Source of the DNA: Shinisaurus crocodilurus
Lineage: Eukaryota > Chordata > Lepidosauria > Squamata > Shinisauridae
Assembly (NCBI GenBank): GCA_021292165.1
Contig: JAHFWL010001196.1
Location: forward strand, 806,001-870,000
Reading direction: 5' to 3'
DNA length: 64,000 nucleotides
Part shown: positions 53,863-64,000 of the stretch, piece after piece
Position numbering within the stretch: the first letter of the stretch is position 1
How the letters are laid out: each line of letters begins with the position of its first letter
Position numbers and translations under genes: made by a program
Notes under the pieces: generated by a model
Database searches by the model: none
Told to the model about the DNA's origin: nothing
The model's input: only the letters and a program-made list of their open reading frames with translations

Positions 53863-53872
53863 TGGATGGTAG

Positions 53873-55708
53873 CAAAAGCGTTCTCTCCCATTGCTGGCAA
53901 TGGGAGAGAGACGTTGAGACACACTCTTGAGTGTATTTTAAAAAAAATTCTGGGTTGGGGGCTTACAGGATTTAGGATCCCTCAGATCCTTGGCCACTCC
54001 CTCCCCACTCAATGACCCCCACACCACCACCACCATAACACCCAGCTTTCCCCATTCTACAGATTAGAGTTCTGACCTTGTAGAGGAAGCCACTGTGGAA
54101 ACTCCTGCAGTGGCTGGGAGGAGCCAAAAAGAGGGCTCTGATGTTTTTTGTTTGTTTGTTTGTTTAAAAAAGGCACTCCAGTGTAATAGCTCTCTCTATA
54201 GCCCCAGAGAGGTTTTTCAGAACAATCCTATGGTTCCTGGGGGATATTGTCTAGGGACCATAGGAGTGCTCTAAACTGGATATAACCCATGGTCTGCAAA
54301 GAGGTAGGCAACGTGGTGCCCTCCAGATGTTTGGACTACATCTCCCATCAGCCCCCCACGGGTATGGCCAATGGGATCCAACCCATTATGTCCCGCTCCA
54401 TCTTTGTCAGCATTTTAAATGGATCTTATTTCTTTCAGTCTGCATTCTGTTACAGTACTGTGAGACGGGGCATATACGCCTTTAAACTGCAGCTTTTAGA
54501 ACTCCTTAAACAATTGATTGTATTGTTTTAATTATCCTTTTTAAAGCTGCATTGGGAGGCCTCTGTCCTGAAGGTTGGCACATAAATACTTTAAATAAGC
54601 AAAGAAGTGGGGGGGGGGGAACTAAACCAATTGTTTTTAGACTTTTAGTTGTCCACCATCAATTGCTTGCTTATTCATATGTCCCCCTGAGGTCTTGTAA
54701 AGTGGAAAGATGAGATGAAAAGCCTCTTAAATAAATACACAAATAACTATGGGGTTAGGTGCAGGTGTGTTTTTAAAGAAGATTGAGTGTGATGCTGAAC
54801 CATAAAACAACAACACATTTTTCTCTGTGAAGATTTGACTTTAACCTACACTTGCCTCATGCAAAGGACAACAAAGATGCGATTCACCCTGTTTTCTATG
54901 GGGCTTACTCCCACTTAGGTAGGTGAATATATTGAACACTCCATGCCTTCTTCCCCCTCCTTTCCTCTTCTTCTTCTTCTTCTCTCCTCCTCCTCCATCT
55001 TCTTTTTCATCATCATCTTCTCCTTCGTTTTCTCCTCCTTTCCCCTATCACTGATGTGCAAGCACGCAATGCCCTTTTAGCTTCTGCTGGAACTGTTCTG
55101 CTGTGGCCACTTTGATGTATGCTCCAAGAGAAACTCCTGCCTCCGTAAGGGTTAAGGCGGTGAGCTTTGCCTGGCTCAGTGTTGGGGCTGATTTACAGCT
55201 GCAGAGGCAGTCTCTTCAGCAGAATGGGGAAGGATATCAATCCCAGGAAAGTAAGCTGTAAGTGAAAATTGAAACTGTCAGGCTGCGTTTGTTGCTCGCT
55301 CTGTCTCTTGCTCCTCCCCCTCCCCCCTGGCCTTCGTTTTAATTAAAAGGGGGCAGCTTTTTGTCTGTGGATGTATATGTTGAATAAATCACTAGTGATC
55401 TTAAAAAAAAAACTCTCCTTCTTTTTAAACTGTAACGGAGTTTTCACACGCCGCAGGGTTTCGTTGGGTTGGTTGGCATTCCTTCTTTTACATGGATTTG
55501 GGCTTTTTAGTTACTCATCCTGACCTTTTCCTTCATGCCAAAAATCTGTCACCAAATCCGCGCAGCTCCATGAGACAGCAGTGCACCAGGTCAGGATGGT
55601 TCTCTACTAGGCATTGCTGTTAGAGCTGGCTGAAATATGGAAGTGTACAGCAGTGTTCCAAAATATCTTCCAGGCAGGGATGTTTTCCAAAATTCCACCT
55701 AGATGTTC
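53873..55708. other. Mostly unassigned; one foldback half and a possible conserved stretch
   Basis: 54297-54378 is a left-hand family C half (AGGTAGGCAACGTGGTGCCC, TTTGGACTACATCTCCCATC). 55060-55420 is complex sequence without repeat hallmarks (CTTCGTTTTAATTAAAAGGG), possibly conserved. No coding gene recognised. Confidence 0.4.
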
Positions 55709-56165
55709 ATAGAATTGTAGGAGTTGGAAGGGATCTTGGAGACCATCACCCTCCCGCTCATTGCAGGATATACAATGCAGGATGTAGCTACAGCATCCCT
55801 CACAGATGGCTGCCCAGCTTCTGCTTAAATGCCCTCTTCGGTAGTTGTTGTGCCCGCCTAGGGTAGGAGATTCCCAATGGTACTTCCATAGAATCATAGA
55901 GACAATGAGGCTCATAGACCATGTAGTTCAACCACCTGCTTGATGCAGGAAACCTGGAGCTATTTCATCCCCAACAGATAGCTGGACCTCCATCAAGACT
56001 ACTCTTCTAGGTCATTGGTTCAATTCTCAAACTGTTTTACCATCAAGATATTTCTTCTCCTAATGTTCAACTAATATCTACCCTCCTGTAACTGTAAGTC
56101 CATTAGATCTGGTGCTACTATTCAGGGCAGCAGATAACAAGACTTTCCCATCTTCTATGTGACAG
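55709..56165 (-). repeat. Two CR1 3' ends in tandem
   Basis: Each begins with the inverse of the CR1 terminus: TCATAGAATTGTAGGAGTTG at 55709 and ATAGAATCATAGAGACAATG at 55887. The first is 5'-truncated at about 55884, the second reaches into the ORF2 C-terminal region (TTTCTTCTCCTAATGTTC). The second may have been the target for the first. Confidence 0.82.
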
Positions 56166-56525
56166 CACTTTGGGTATTTTGTAGTGGTGGGTGAACTTAA
56201 CCTGAGTGAATTCATGATTTCTTCAGAAAGTAATGAATTTGTTCACTTGAGCTTGGATGAGAGTCCTCCTTTAATACAAGATCTTGTCCCTTGTACACGG
56301 GTTTTTGTGCATGCACATCATCAAAGTGCATGTTGGGAGCTATAGTATGGAATCACATAGTGTGGCATGATGCCATACACTATGTACCCCCTTCCTGATT
56401 GGTTGTTTTTGTGTGGTCTGCCTACATGATGTGAGGCTTACTCACCCATCACTGATATATGGAGGAGAAAAGAAGATGGGCCTGCAGAGTGCAGAGTCTT
56501 CCGCCTTGTGTAGCTGCAGCAGGTG

Positions 56526-56570
56526 GTGATGATGATGATGATGATGGTGATGGTGATGGTGATGATGATG
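56526..56570 (+). repeat. (GAT)n microsatellite with GGT interruptions
   Basis: About 15 trinucleotide units. Confidence 0.93.
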
Positions 56571-58012
56571 AGGGAAGCAACGTTAGACAAACCAACCCAC
56601 TGAGCACATGCACAGAAATGCCATTGTTTAGATGAAGGCTGTGCATGCTCTGAAACTCATGATCAATTCCAAACATAACAGCAAATTTGTAATACAGCGA
56701 TCCAGGCTCGCTACAAAAGTGAGCATTATGAACAGATGAGTTTCAACAAAGGAGCTGACAAATCATGAAATTCAGCAGCATCATTAATCACATGTTGTCT
56801 CTTCTCCAGGCTAAACATAGCAAGTTCCTTCTTTCGAAATTCTCATACAACTCTACAGTTTCCACACAGGACTTCTTTTAATTCTGCTGTCCATTTCCAG
56901 TTTGGAGTTCTGAATGATCTGGTCCTGTTTCTGAAGTACAATGGATGCATAGGAATCCTCAATTGCTCCAATGTTTTTCTGTTGTGCTTTATCGATTTCA
57001 TACCAAGCATGCTATGTGTGCAGTTTGCCACACCTTTCAGCTCCTTCAGTTCAGTTTTGTCTTTTTCCCACCTGTAAACTACTGATGTACACTTGCAAAA
57101 TATAGCTCAGCAAAAATAGAAAGAAAGAAAAAGAAAAAAGCAACTTTGATGTGACCGTATGTACTGTTTGTGACGATTCTGGTCCTATGCAAAGGAGAAA
57201 TAACTATTGAGGTTTGTATACTATATAGTGTGCCTGGGATGTATGATTGACAGCTAGCATGAATGGAATTTTCAGATGTAGCTTGGCTGGGGAAGGAGTG
57301 ACTGGATTTTAAAAGAGTTAGAGTTAGTCAGTGAGTTAAGAGTCAGTCTGGGAGTTAGTAAGAGTCAGTTAGTTAGAGAGTTAGTGAGATAGAGAGAGGT
57401 TGTACTAACTAGGAAGAAGGGAGGTGGGAGGTAGAGAGGGATAGGAAGGTTTGGGAAATTAGTCTGTTAGAAGAATAGAAGTGCTATATCAAGAAGATTA
57501 TTATTTACCTGTAATTTACCTGTAATCCATATTTGACCCTTGAATCCCTTACGTTCCCTGACCCTGATTTCCTACCGGTGTTCCCAAAACAAAATATTGT
57601 TCTTTTTGTGTAAACAGCCCATTTTCCATTTATAATTTTAGATAAGGCTTTGGTTAACCCCATGTGCTACCGAGGGGTTTGGTGGCAGCATACCTGAAGG
57701 GAGAACCCCACAACAGGTGGGATGAAATAGTGGAAAAGAACAGCCTCTATAAAGTTTGCCAGGCTGGGTGGCATGAGAGCCCCAGCGGTGGTAATCATCC
57801 CAAGAGTGGTCTGGTGATAGGCACTGGCTATCTAGGAGGTGCACCTGGGTGGCAGGGCATATCCTGAGGTGGAACAGGTGTCCTCGGTCACTAGGTGAGG
57901 TGGCAACACCCCCAGCTGGGTATAGGGTGAGGGGTGGTTGTTGCACTGTTGTATCAAGATACTCTTTGTGTGGTGTATAACGGACACACAGGACCACATC
58001 TGTGATTGGTAA

Positions 58013-58039
58013 ACACACACACACACACACACACACACA
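58013..58039 (+). repeat. (CA)n microsatellite
   Basis: About 13 units, followed by ATTT units at 58050-58064. Confidence 0.93.
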
Positions 58040-58699
58040 GAGAAACAATATTTATTTATTTATTTGTACCCTGCCTTTCTACCCAAAAATGGCACTCACG
58101 GCCAATGTATGGATGGAGAAAATGGTCAATTTTGGTTTCTCTTGGTTTCCCCTTTTTCCGGGATTAAACTCAATTATTCCTCCCAAACAGTAAGATTTTT
58201 TTTAATGTTCTCATGAAATTCTGTAACCATTTCTGTGCTCAGTTCTCCTAATACACACATGTTGTATGCAATGTTCCAGATATAATGCATTTGTGAATGC
58301 TATTTGCACCACTATATAATGGATTTTTGTGTGCACTTTCCCCTTGTTGTATCTGCATTTTTGTATGCATAGTTTGATTAGAGAATTTCATTGCAAAATT
58401 TGGAGAAGGGTGGATGGTGAAGGATAACTGAGTTTCAGTTCATGTATTGGTTTGAAGTGGAAAATTAGGAACCTAATTAGGAACTGTTGGAATCAAACAA
58501 ATTTCTCCCCTATCCATAATCCGTCCTGTCTCTGCATCTCATTTCTTGTCCTTCTCTTCCCCCTCTCCTTGTTTCCCTTCCCCTGTTCTTTCTGTAATTG
58601 CTGCTCCCTCATCTGAATGTCCACAGACTATGATCTTTTGCTTTCTTTTACCTTCAAGCTACTTGCCCTCACTGAAACTTAATAGACATTATTCATAGG

Positions 58700-59133
58700 T
58701 TTTGGTACTTGTGTACAAAGCCCGAAAAAACTTGGGACCAGGTTACCTGAGAGAGCGCCTCCTCCCATACCAACCTGTCTGGTCACTGAGGTCATCAGAT
58801 GGCATGCTCTTGGTGGTTCCTCATGGACCTTTGGCCCGATTGGAGTCCACCAGGAGAAGGGCCATCAGTGTGGCGGCTCCATTTCTGTGGAACTCCCTGC
58901 CTCTGGAGGTCAGGCAGGCTCCAACATTGTGCTGCTTTCGGCACCTGCTGAAGACCTTCTTGTTCCGGGAAGCTTTCTTTGCTGTCCAACCACCATTGTA
59001 ATTTTAGTTTGTTTGTTTTCAACATATTGTTTTTGTTTCTTTTATCTGTTTTTGTCTTTTTATTGTTCGTCACTCCGGAATCTGCTTAATGTGGAGCGGT
59101 ATACAAATACTGTAAATCATTATCATGATCATG

Positions 59134-59175
<42 letters not shown>
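58700..59175 (+). repeat. L2/CR1-group LINE 3' end with ATC tail
   Basis: The plus frame 58702-59001 reads YKARKNLGPGYLRERLLPYQ, then RAISVAAPFLWNSLPLEVRQ and LLKTFLFREAFF, the C-terminus of the RT ORF, ending in a stop at 59001. 3' UTR ends CTGCTTAATGTGGAGCGGTA and then (ATC)n at 59122-59175. Confidence 0.88.
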
Positions 59176-59177
<2 letters not shown>

Positions 59178-59299
59178 GTACCTCACTGTTGTAGCTAAGC
59201 CAGTGAACATGTAATTGAATTCATCACATATTCCCCTGCCAACCCATTTATTTCTCCATTTCCTCCTGTCCCCCTTCTTCTGCTGTTTCCCTGTGCCTA

Positions 59300-59378
59300 T
59301 TTCATTTATTATTTCTTTATTTATTTACAAGAATTATATACCACTCTACATCCAATAAAATGCCCAAGGTTTTTCTTA
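59300..59378 (-). repeat. LINE 3' tail fragment
   Basis: Inverse of a GTGGTATATAATTCTTGTAA tail with ATTT units at 59308-59328. About 75 bp. Confidence 0.5.
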
Positions 59379-60042
59379 TATGTCACCCATCAAGGACCAT
59401 CAGCACACAAAGGACAAGACAGGACAGAAACCGCCCCTGCTGCTCTCGTGTCACCAGAAATGCAGAAGAAAGGTATAAGAACAGAGGGTTTGGGTAATGG
59501 AAGGTGTGTCAGGAGAGGGTCGAGAGAGTCCTCCATAAGCCGTCCAAGCTTGCTTGGGATGCAGACCTCTTGATCGCCAACCCGCCTCCACGGGACTACA
59601 GCTGAGAATCCACTGCAGGGAGCCATCAGTGGACAAGGTAGTGACCGGGACTTCTTTCTTCTACTATCCTTCTAGACGAAAGCCTTTCTTCCACCCCCAT
59701 CCTATCTAGGCTGTTAGGGCAAACAGGGACTCTTTCCTCTCCAGAATATAGAGTGTGTTTGAACCATAGCACAAGGATATTTTGCTGCCTGAATTCACTG
59801 GGTTTGCTGTACCAACAAGTAAGACGCTGTACCTACTCTGTATTTCATATTTAATAAAACAACTCTTTTGTTTCTGACATCAGTGTGTGTATGTGTGTAT
59901 GTTTAGTGTTGAAGGGCAAAGTGCATACTTCACCCAGCAGCGCACGTCTTTACCCCAGCCAAAGATCCCAAACCTTTTGGGAGTGTGGGGTGAGCCTCTC
60001 TTCTATAAGGGAATCTAACTCCCAAAATTATCTGTCGTAACA
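59379..60042 (+). mobile_element. LTR-like block (unconfirmed)
   Basis: Begins TGTCACCCATC and ends ATCTGTCGTAACA. Contains an AATAAA signal at 59853-59858 followed by a T/G-rich stretch, as in R-U5 of an LTR. It is bounded on both sides by other repeat tails. I found no target duplication, so borders are provisional. Confidence 0.4.
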
Positions 60043-60124
60043 GATCTTGTACCCTGTAATGTGCAATGCACACTGATAAAGCACTATATAAATATATAAT
60101 CATCACTATGTGTCTGGGTTCAAC
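60043..60124 (+). repeat. Short LINE 3' tail
   Basis: CCCTGTAATGTGCAATGCAC then GATAAAGCACTATATAAATA and an ATC end. Style of an L2/CR1-group 3' end. Confidence 0.45.
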
Positions 60125-60830
60125 CTAGGAATGTGGCAAAAATCGACGGGGGGTTTGAAGCAGGGGCAAACTCGCCCTGCTTGACCCCCCCCGAGCCCCA
60201 CGTAATGTACCTTTCCCCGGCTCGGCTCACATCCTCATGAGACGAGCTGGGGAAAGGAAGTTCCTGGTCCCGTCCTCCCCCCAGCGCTACTCTTCCAGGT
60301 CCCCGGCGCTACGTATTTTATGTAGAAAACAGGGAAGAAAGGACAGTTAAAGAAGAATAATTTTATGGATATATGGAATCAGTTATTAGACTATGTATTG
60401 ATAAAGGGGAAGGGGAGCATGCCTTGTCAGGATATGTTATATTTTTGGAATTTGGAATTCATTTGGTCAAGGGGATGGATGGAAGTATATAAATTGGTCC
60501 CTTGGAGGGTGGGGTGGTGCACTTTATGATTTATTGTATGTTGTTTATGTTATATTTTTGTGTTATTCTTGTATTTTGTTATATTTTGTTTTGAAAAGTA
60601 AATAAAAAATTGTAAAAAAGAAAGAAAACAGGGAAGAGCATCTTAAAGTAGCCGCGATTTGCGTAAGTGGCACTTTAAGGTGTTTTCCCTGTTTTCTACA
60701 TAAAATACGTAGCGCTGGGGACCCGGAAGTGCCGTGAGTGGCTCGGCGACTGCATCAGCTGGCATTCGCCGAGCAGCACTGGAGGAGCCGCGTGGCGGGG
60801 GAGATCAACGAGCGCCCAGCACACGGACGA
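60125..60830. repeat. GC-rich palindromic repeat, third copy, split
   Basis: Arms 60302-60337 and 60685-60720 are inverted 36-mers with one mismatch (CGCTACGTATTTTATGTAGA core). CpG-rich shoulders run 60140-60300 and 60715-60830, and GGGGACCCGGAAGT at 60717 is shared with 22672. The spacer is mostly a later insertion (60339-60622). Confidence 0.65.
60339..60622 (+). mobile_element. L1-like retroelement 3' end with 15-bp target duplication
   Basis: 284 bp. AGAAAACAGGGAAGA occurs at 60324-60338 and 60623-60637. The end is AGTAAATAAAAAATTGTAAA plus poly-A, as L1-type LINEs leave. No coding sequence remains. Confidence 0.82.
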
Positions 60831-60966
60831 CTTCAAACACATGCGCAAAATAGAGGTGCATCATCATTGCTAAGAGACTAAACACCAGCAAGAATGATGC
60901 ACTGTGTGATCCACAAACTGTTTCAATGTTTTAGCTATACCTGTCTGCCTTAATGCATAGGGTAGC

Positions 60967-61010
<44 letters not shown>

Positions 61011-61929
61011 CCCTCCATGAAAGCAAATCCAAGTTCTTGACCAAAACAGTTTGAGATAGCAGATCAACCAGGACAATGTCTACTGTCCAAATCCCAATCT
61101 AGGCTGTGCCAATTTTCTACACAAAAGATTAATCTAGGGCAATTAGCAGAAAAAGGGCATGAGGTACCTAATTAAGCTCCAAGAATGATTATCCTTATTG
61201 AGACTGAAGTTTATTCAGGGTAGTGTGTGAGCAAAGCTCGATATGAATGACACAACTGTAGATAAATTCTATCAACTTAGATGGAAGATCTGAGGTTCAT
61301 GGAGATGCAGTTGGCACAGAATCCATTCCTCATTTAGAACTCTCAAACCAAAAGAGTTTGGAATTGGGATCAGTATTGGGATCCAAAGATATGGCTATCT
61401 ATGATGTTCTTTATTTTTGTTTTTCATTTTCTTTTCTTATTAATTGAAGGGTAATTTAAGTTTAATTGAACATAATTTAACAGAAGGAAAGTTCCTTTCC
61501 AGCCTTGCAATACAATCTCAACCAGTCTTTCCAGTCTTACATGGAGAGATCCCTCTTGGAATGAAGTTGTCCAAACGGGTTTGTGCAGGATGAATTGTGA
61601 TGGGCAAACAATTTAATTTCGAATTGGAGATTTAGAAAGGGATGTACGAGAATTTTGCTCCTGTTCACAAATCATGCGAACATCTCCTGTTTGCAACCCC
61701 AAAAGTGAGCAGGAGCACAATTCTCGGGATTTTTTTTGCCATTTCATGAACTTGCACTCACATTCAAAAGTTCATAAATCACCCACCCCAACTTTTAAAA
61801 TGCATACTTTTCCAATGCATTTTAAAAAAGACCCTCACATTTGTGTACACAAACAAGATCAAATGAGCTTCAAGGAAGAATTGGGCTAACCTCAACAAGC
61901 TCAATAATTTCATGTCAACATGTCTTATG
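60831..61929. other. Unassigned sequence
   Basis: 60967-61009 is (ATC)n. 61640-61890 has AAGGGATGTACGAGAAT and AT-rich phrases like the TGCACA family. No gene recognised. Confidence 0.45.
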
Positions 61930-62353
61930 CAGTGAGATGGCATGCTCCTGGTGGTTCCTCATGGACCTTTTGGCCCGATTGGAGTCCACCAGGAGAAGGG
62001 CCTTCAGTGTGGTGGCTCCATTTCTGTGGAACTCCCTGCCTCTGGAGGTCAGGCAGGCTCTGACATTGTGCTGCTTTTGGCAGCTGCTGAAGACCTCCTT
62101 GTTCCAGGAAGCCATCACTGCTCTTCAACCACCAATGTAATTTTATTTTGTTTTCAAGATATTGTTCTTTGTTTCTTTTATCTATTTTATTCTGTTTTTA
62201 TCTTGTGTTTTTATTGGTGTACATCGCCCAGGGTGGCTGGTTGCTGGCCAGATGGGCGATAAATTAATATAAAATAATAATAATCTGTTTTTGCCTTTTT
62301 ATTGTTCACTGCTGCGGAATCTGCTTGATGTGGAGCGGTATGCAAATACTGTA

Positions 62354-62402
<49 letters not shown>
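61930..62402 (+). repeat. L2/CR1-group LINE 3' end with GAT tail
   Basis: Sister of 58700-59175: RAFSVVAPFLWNSLPLEVRQ and LLKTSLFQEA in the plus frame, stop at 62140, then CTGCTTGATGTGGAGCGGTA and (GAT)n at 62353-62402. Interrupted at 62200-62283. Confidence 0.85.
62200..62283 (+). mobile_element. 84-bp LINE tail inserted in the 3' UTR
   Basis: Contains CATCGCCCAGGGTGGCTGG and GGGCGATAAATTAAT plus an AAT tail, the same end as the LINE at 46530-46600. TCTGTTTTT at 62191-62199 and 62284-62292 is the likely target duplication. Confidence 0.7.
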
Positions 62403-62534
62403 TTCACCCATCCCTACAAGCCCAATTCTGAATTCTGACCCTCTTGTGCATTTGTAGAACTTGCTGGGAGCATCCAAATGTACCCCAATCCCTTGAAGTT
62501 TCTCTGAGGCCCTCAGACCACCAGTAAGCCCGCA

Positions 62535-62678
62535 AACAAGTGACAGATAACCTGGTGCCCTCCAGGTGTTTTGAACTACAAGTCCCATAATCCTATACCA
62601 TTGGCCATGCTGGCTGGGGCAGATGGGAGTTGTAGTCCAAAGCACCTGGAGGGTGCCAAGATACCTACCTCTGATCCT
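62535..62678. mobile_element. hAT-like foldback MITE, family C relative
   Basis: CTGGTGCCCTCCAGGTGTTT and GAACTACAAGTCCCATAAT are mirrored by GATGGGAGTTGTAGTCCAAA and CACCTGGAGGGTGCC. The end is TACCTACCTCTG. No duplication seen. Confidence 0.7.
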
Positions 62679-62859
62679 GAACCCTGCCCTGCTTCCCCCA
62701 AACCTATCTGACAATTAAGTGGTAGCATTTGAGATAGGTGGGAGGGGAAGAGGAAGCTGCGCCACCTCAAATTAGGATCAGAAGCGGAGAAGTAGTTTTT
62801 GAATAAAATTATCCTTGTTTTATCATGGCATGGAGGATACATTCATATATACCAAGTTG

Positions 62860-63190
62860 GGTAATTACAAACAGTGGTGCCATCCGTATAGACTCATTCG
62901 ATCCATGAGGTTATCTGGTGAGGTCCCCCTGGTGGTGCCACATACTTCAGAGGTCTGTTCTGCAGTCATTCAGAGCAGGACATTTAGTAGTGGTACGCAC
63001 CATGTGGGATAATGTCCCCTATTAGAGATGTGCCAACACTTTTTGGGGGGGAGGGGGAGAGATGTTGAAGACCCATATGTTTATGCAAGCCTTCCTTGTG
63101 CAGTGTACCCTACCATCTTATGCAAATATGACATGTTCTATATATTCTTTATTTTTATGTTCCTATGATTTGTTTGTGCATCACTTTGAA
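62860..63190 (+). repeat. L2/CR1-group LINE, C-terminal fragment
   Basis: One frame reads RLSGEVPLVVPHTSEVCSAV and IQSRTFSSGTHH, the C-terminal region of the LINE ORF, then degrades. A second copy of the same stretch lies at 63660-63860. Confidence 0.6.
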
Positions 63191-63254
63191 GTCTTTACAT
63201 GCAAACAGTTCATGAATACTCATAAATATATAAATAACAAAGCATGACCAATAG

Positions 63255-63444
63255 ATTTAGCTACCAGAGGCAAACTGCCTCTCAATACCAGTTTCTGGGG
63301 AACTTGAGCAGGAAGGTTCTATCATTGTGCTCATGTCCTGGTTGTGGGATTCCCAGGGCCAGCTTGTTGGCCACTGTGGGAAACAGAATGCTGGACTAGA
63401 CAGGCCCATGGTCTGATCCCACATGGCTCTTGCTATGTTCTTAC
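63255..63444 (+). repeat. CR1-group LINE, 3' end
   Basis: CAAACTGCCTCTCAATACCA, CATGTCCTGGTTGTGGG, TTGGCCACTGTGGGAAACAG, CTGGACTAGACAGGCCC, ending TGCTATGTTCTTAC. The hAT element begins at its very end. Confidence 0.82.
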
Positions 63445-63632
63445 CAGTGGAGGCTGGTGGATCCAATGTCAGTGAGTCAGTGTATTCACTCTGGGTTTTA
63501 GCTATCCCTGGTGCAGAATCCTACCCCATCCCCAAAATTGGTTCAGCACCAGGGATAGCTCCTTAAAAGTTCAGGCTATAACCTCGAGCGGATACACTAC
63601 CCCAGGGACATTGGAGCCACAAGCCTCCACTG
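63445..63632. mobile_element. hAT-like foldback element, family B, reference copy
   Basis: 188 bp. CAGTGGAGGCTGGTGG on the left, AAGCCTCCACTG on the right. Perfect 8-bp duplication GTTCTTAC at 63437-63444 and 63633-63640. The arms carry ATCCCTGGTGCAGAA and CAGCACCAGGGATAGC. CAGTG ends and an 8-bp duplication are hAT hallmarks. Confidence 0.92.
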
Positions 63633-63659
63633 GTTCTTACCACCCTGGTTTAGATGTGC

Positions 63660-63860
63660 TGCAAAACCACTCTAGTTTTGCTGAAATCACCGTGGTCATG
63701 CCACATACTTCAGAGATCTGTTCTGCAGTCATTCAGAGCAGGACATTTAGTAGTGGTACCCACCATGTGGGATAATGTTCCCTATTTAAATGATGATCTA
63801 TCATCATTTGCTGAAGATGCTCTGAGATTCTGGTTCCATAGGAATCCCACCCAGAGTTGA
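63660..63860 (+). repeat. L2/CR1-group LINE, C-terminal fragment
   Basis: Near-identical to 62936-63022 over about 88 bases (TTCAGAGATCTGTTCTGC, GACATTTAGTAGTGGTACCC). The shifted frame then reads TMWDNVPYLNDDLSSFAEDA to a stop near 63860. Confidence 0.65.
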
Positions 63861-64000
63861 CAAAAAGCTTTCCATAAAGTAAAGGGAGAGGAGAAAGGAA
63901 CATCAGTGTCTGATTCCACATCTGTGCAAAATGTTCCACGTTCAGTTTTCATGCAGTAAACATTTTACAATGGTTCTGCCTCAGCTGTTTTAGCACGGAT

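Larger units (their letters stand above)
56166..58699. other. Mostly unassigned, possible LTR-element remnant
   Basis: 56526-56570 is (GAT/GGT)n and 58013-58039 is (CA)n. 57160-57900 has some LTR-like character: TGGTGGCAGC at 57680-57689 equals the first ten bases of a primer binding site for one tRNA-Leu type, but no TG...CA pair or target duplication was found. No gene recognised. Confidence 0.35.

Noticed and set aside
57160..57900. An LTR followed by a primer binding site (TGGTGGCAGC)
   Set aside because: Only ten bases match, there is no TG...CA pair with duplication, and no coding remnant follows.
59131..59173. Tandem repeats considered as a CRISPR array
   Set aside because: Trinucleotide microsatellite without spacers, in a vertebrate genome; it is a LINE tail.

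Overview
This window looks like an intergenic or intronic stretch of a squamate reptile (lizard) genome. I recognise no host protein-coding gene and no functional RNA gene. The lizard assignment rests on six copies of a tRNA-derived SINE of the Sauria SINE type (tRNA-like head, AATAAA-rich BovB-like tail), many 5'-truncated CR1 LINEs, and lizard-style L2/CR1-group LINE fragments whose tails end in AAAT, AAT, ATC or GAT repeats. Nearly all open reading frames are chance frames or LINE remnants.

Layout. 1-745: a tRNA-type SINE broken by two separate hAT insertions. 955-2362: Sauria SINE copies, one inside a TGCACA-rich repeat. 3600-5750: nested L2-group LINE, a second tRNA SINE, CR1. 5768-8580: foldback elements and a 525-bp solo LTR with a perfect 5-bp target duplication. 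9309-10386: the best protein-coding relic, a 1,056-bp 5'-truncated RTE-like retrotransposon with an uninterrupted reverse-transcriptase C-terminus, a terminal C2H2 finger and an 11-bp target duplication. 10850-13380: hAT foldback elements, a GC-rich compound palindrome, a TA-flanked foldback and CR1. 19210-20223: an unusual near-identical local duplication. 22470-28275: GC-rich palindromes, an L2-group LINE split by a 0.73-kb unclassified insertion, a GC-rich element with 3-bp target duplications, and a long CR1 with RT motifs. 31340-44140: scattered SINEs, CR1 and hAT elements. 45735-46600: L2-group reverse-transcriptase fragment. 48340-54380: Sauria SINE, a 5S rRNA-derived SINE, CR1 carrying two hAT insertions, and the second GC-rich element. 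55700-64000: CR1 tails, L2-group LINE tails ending in ATC/GAT microsatellites, an LTR-like block, a palindrome split by an L1-like insertion, and a hAT element with a perfect 8-bp duplication.

Most interesting: (1) four copies of a short SINE whose head keeps the internal promoter region of 5S rRNA and whose tail is the CR1 3' end; (2) several unrelated foldback families sharing an ACTACAACTCCCA-type core that resembles the ZNF143/THAP11 motif; (3) GC-rich elements with GGG...CCC ends and perfect 3-bp duplications; (4) the RTE-like copy; (5) one stretch with exon-like splice signals at 49727-49971. There is no operon-like or defence-system-like organisation. Repeat family names are from recognition only; no database search was possible.
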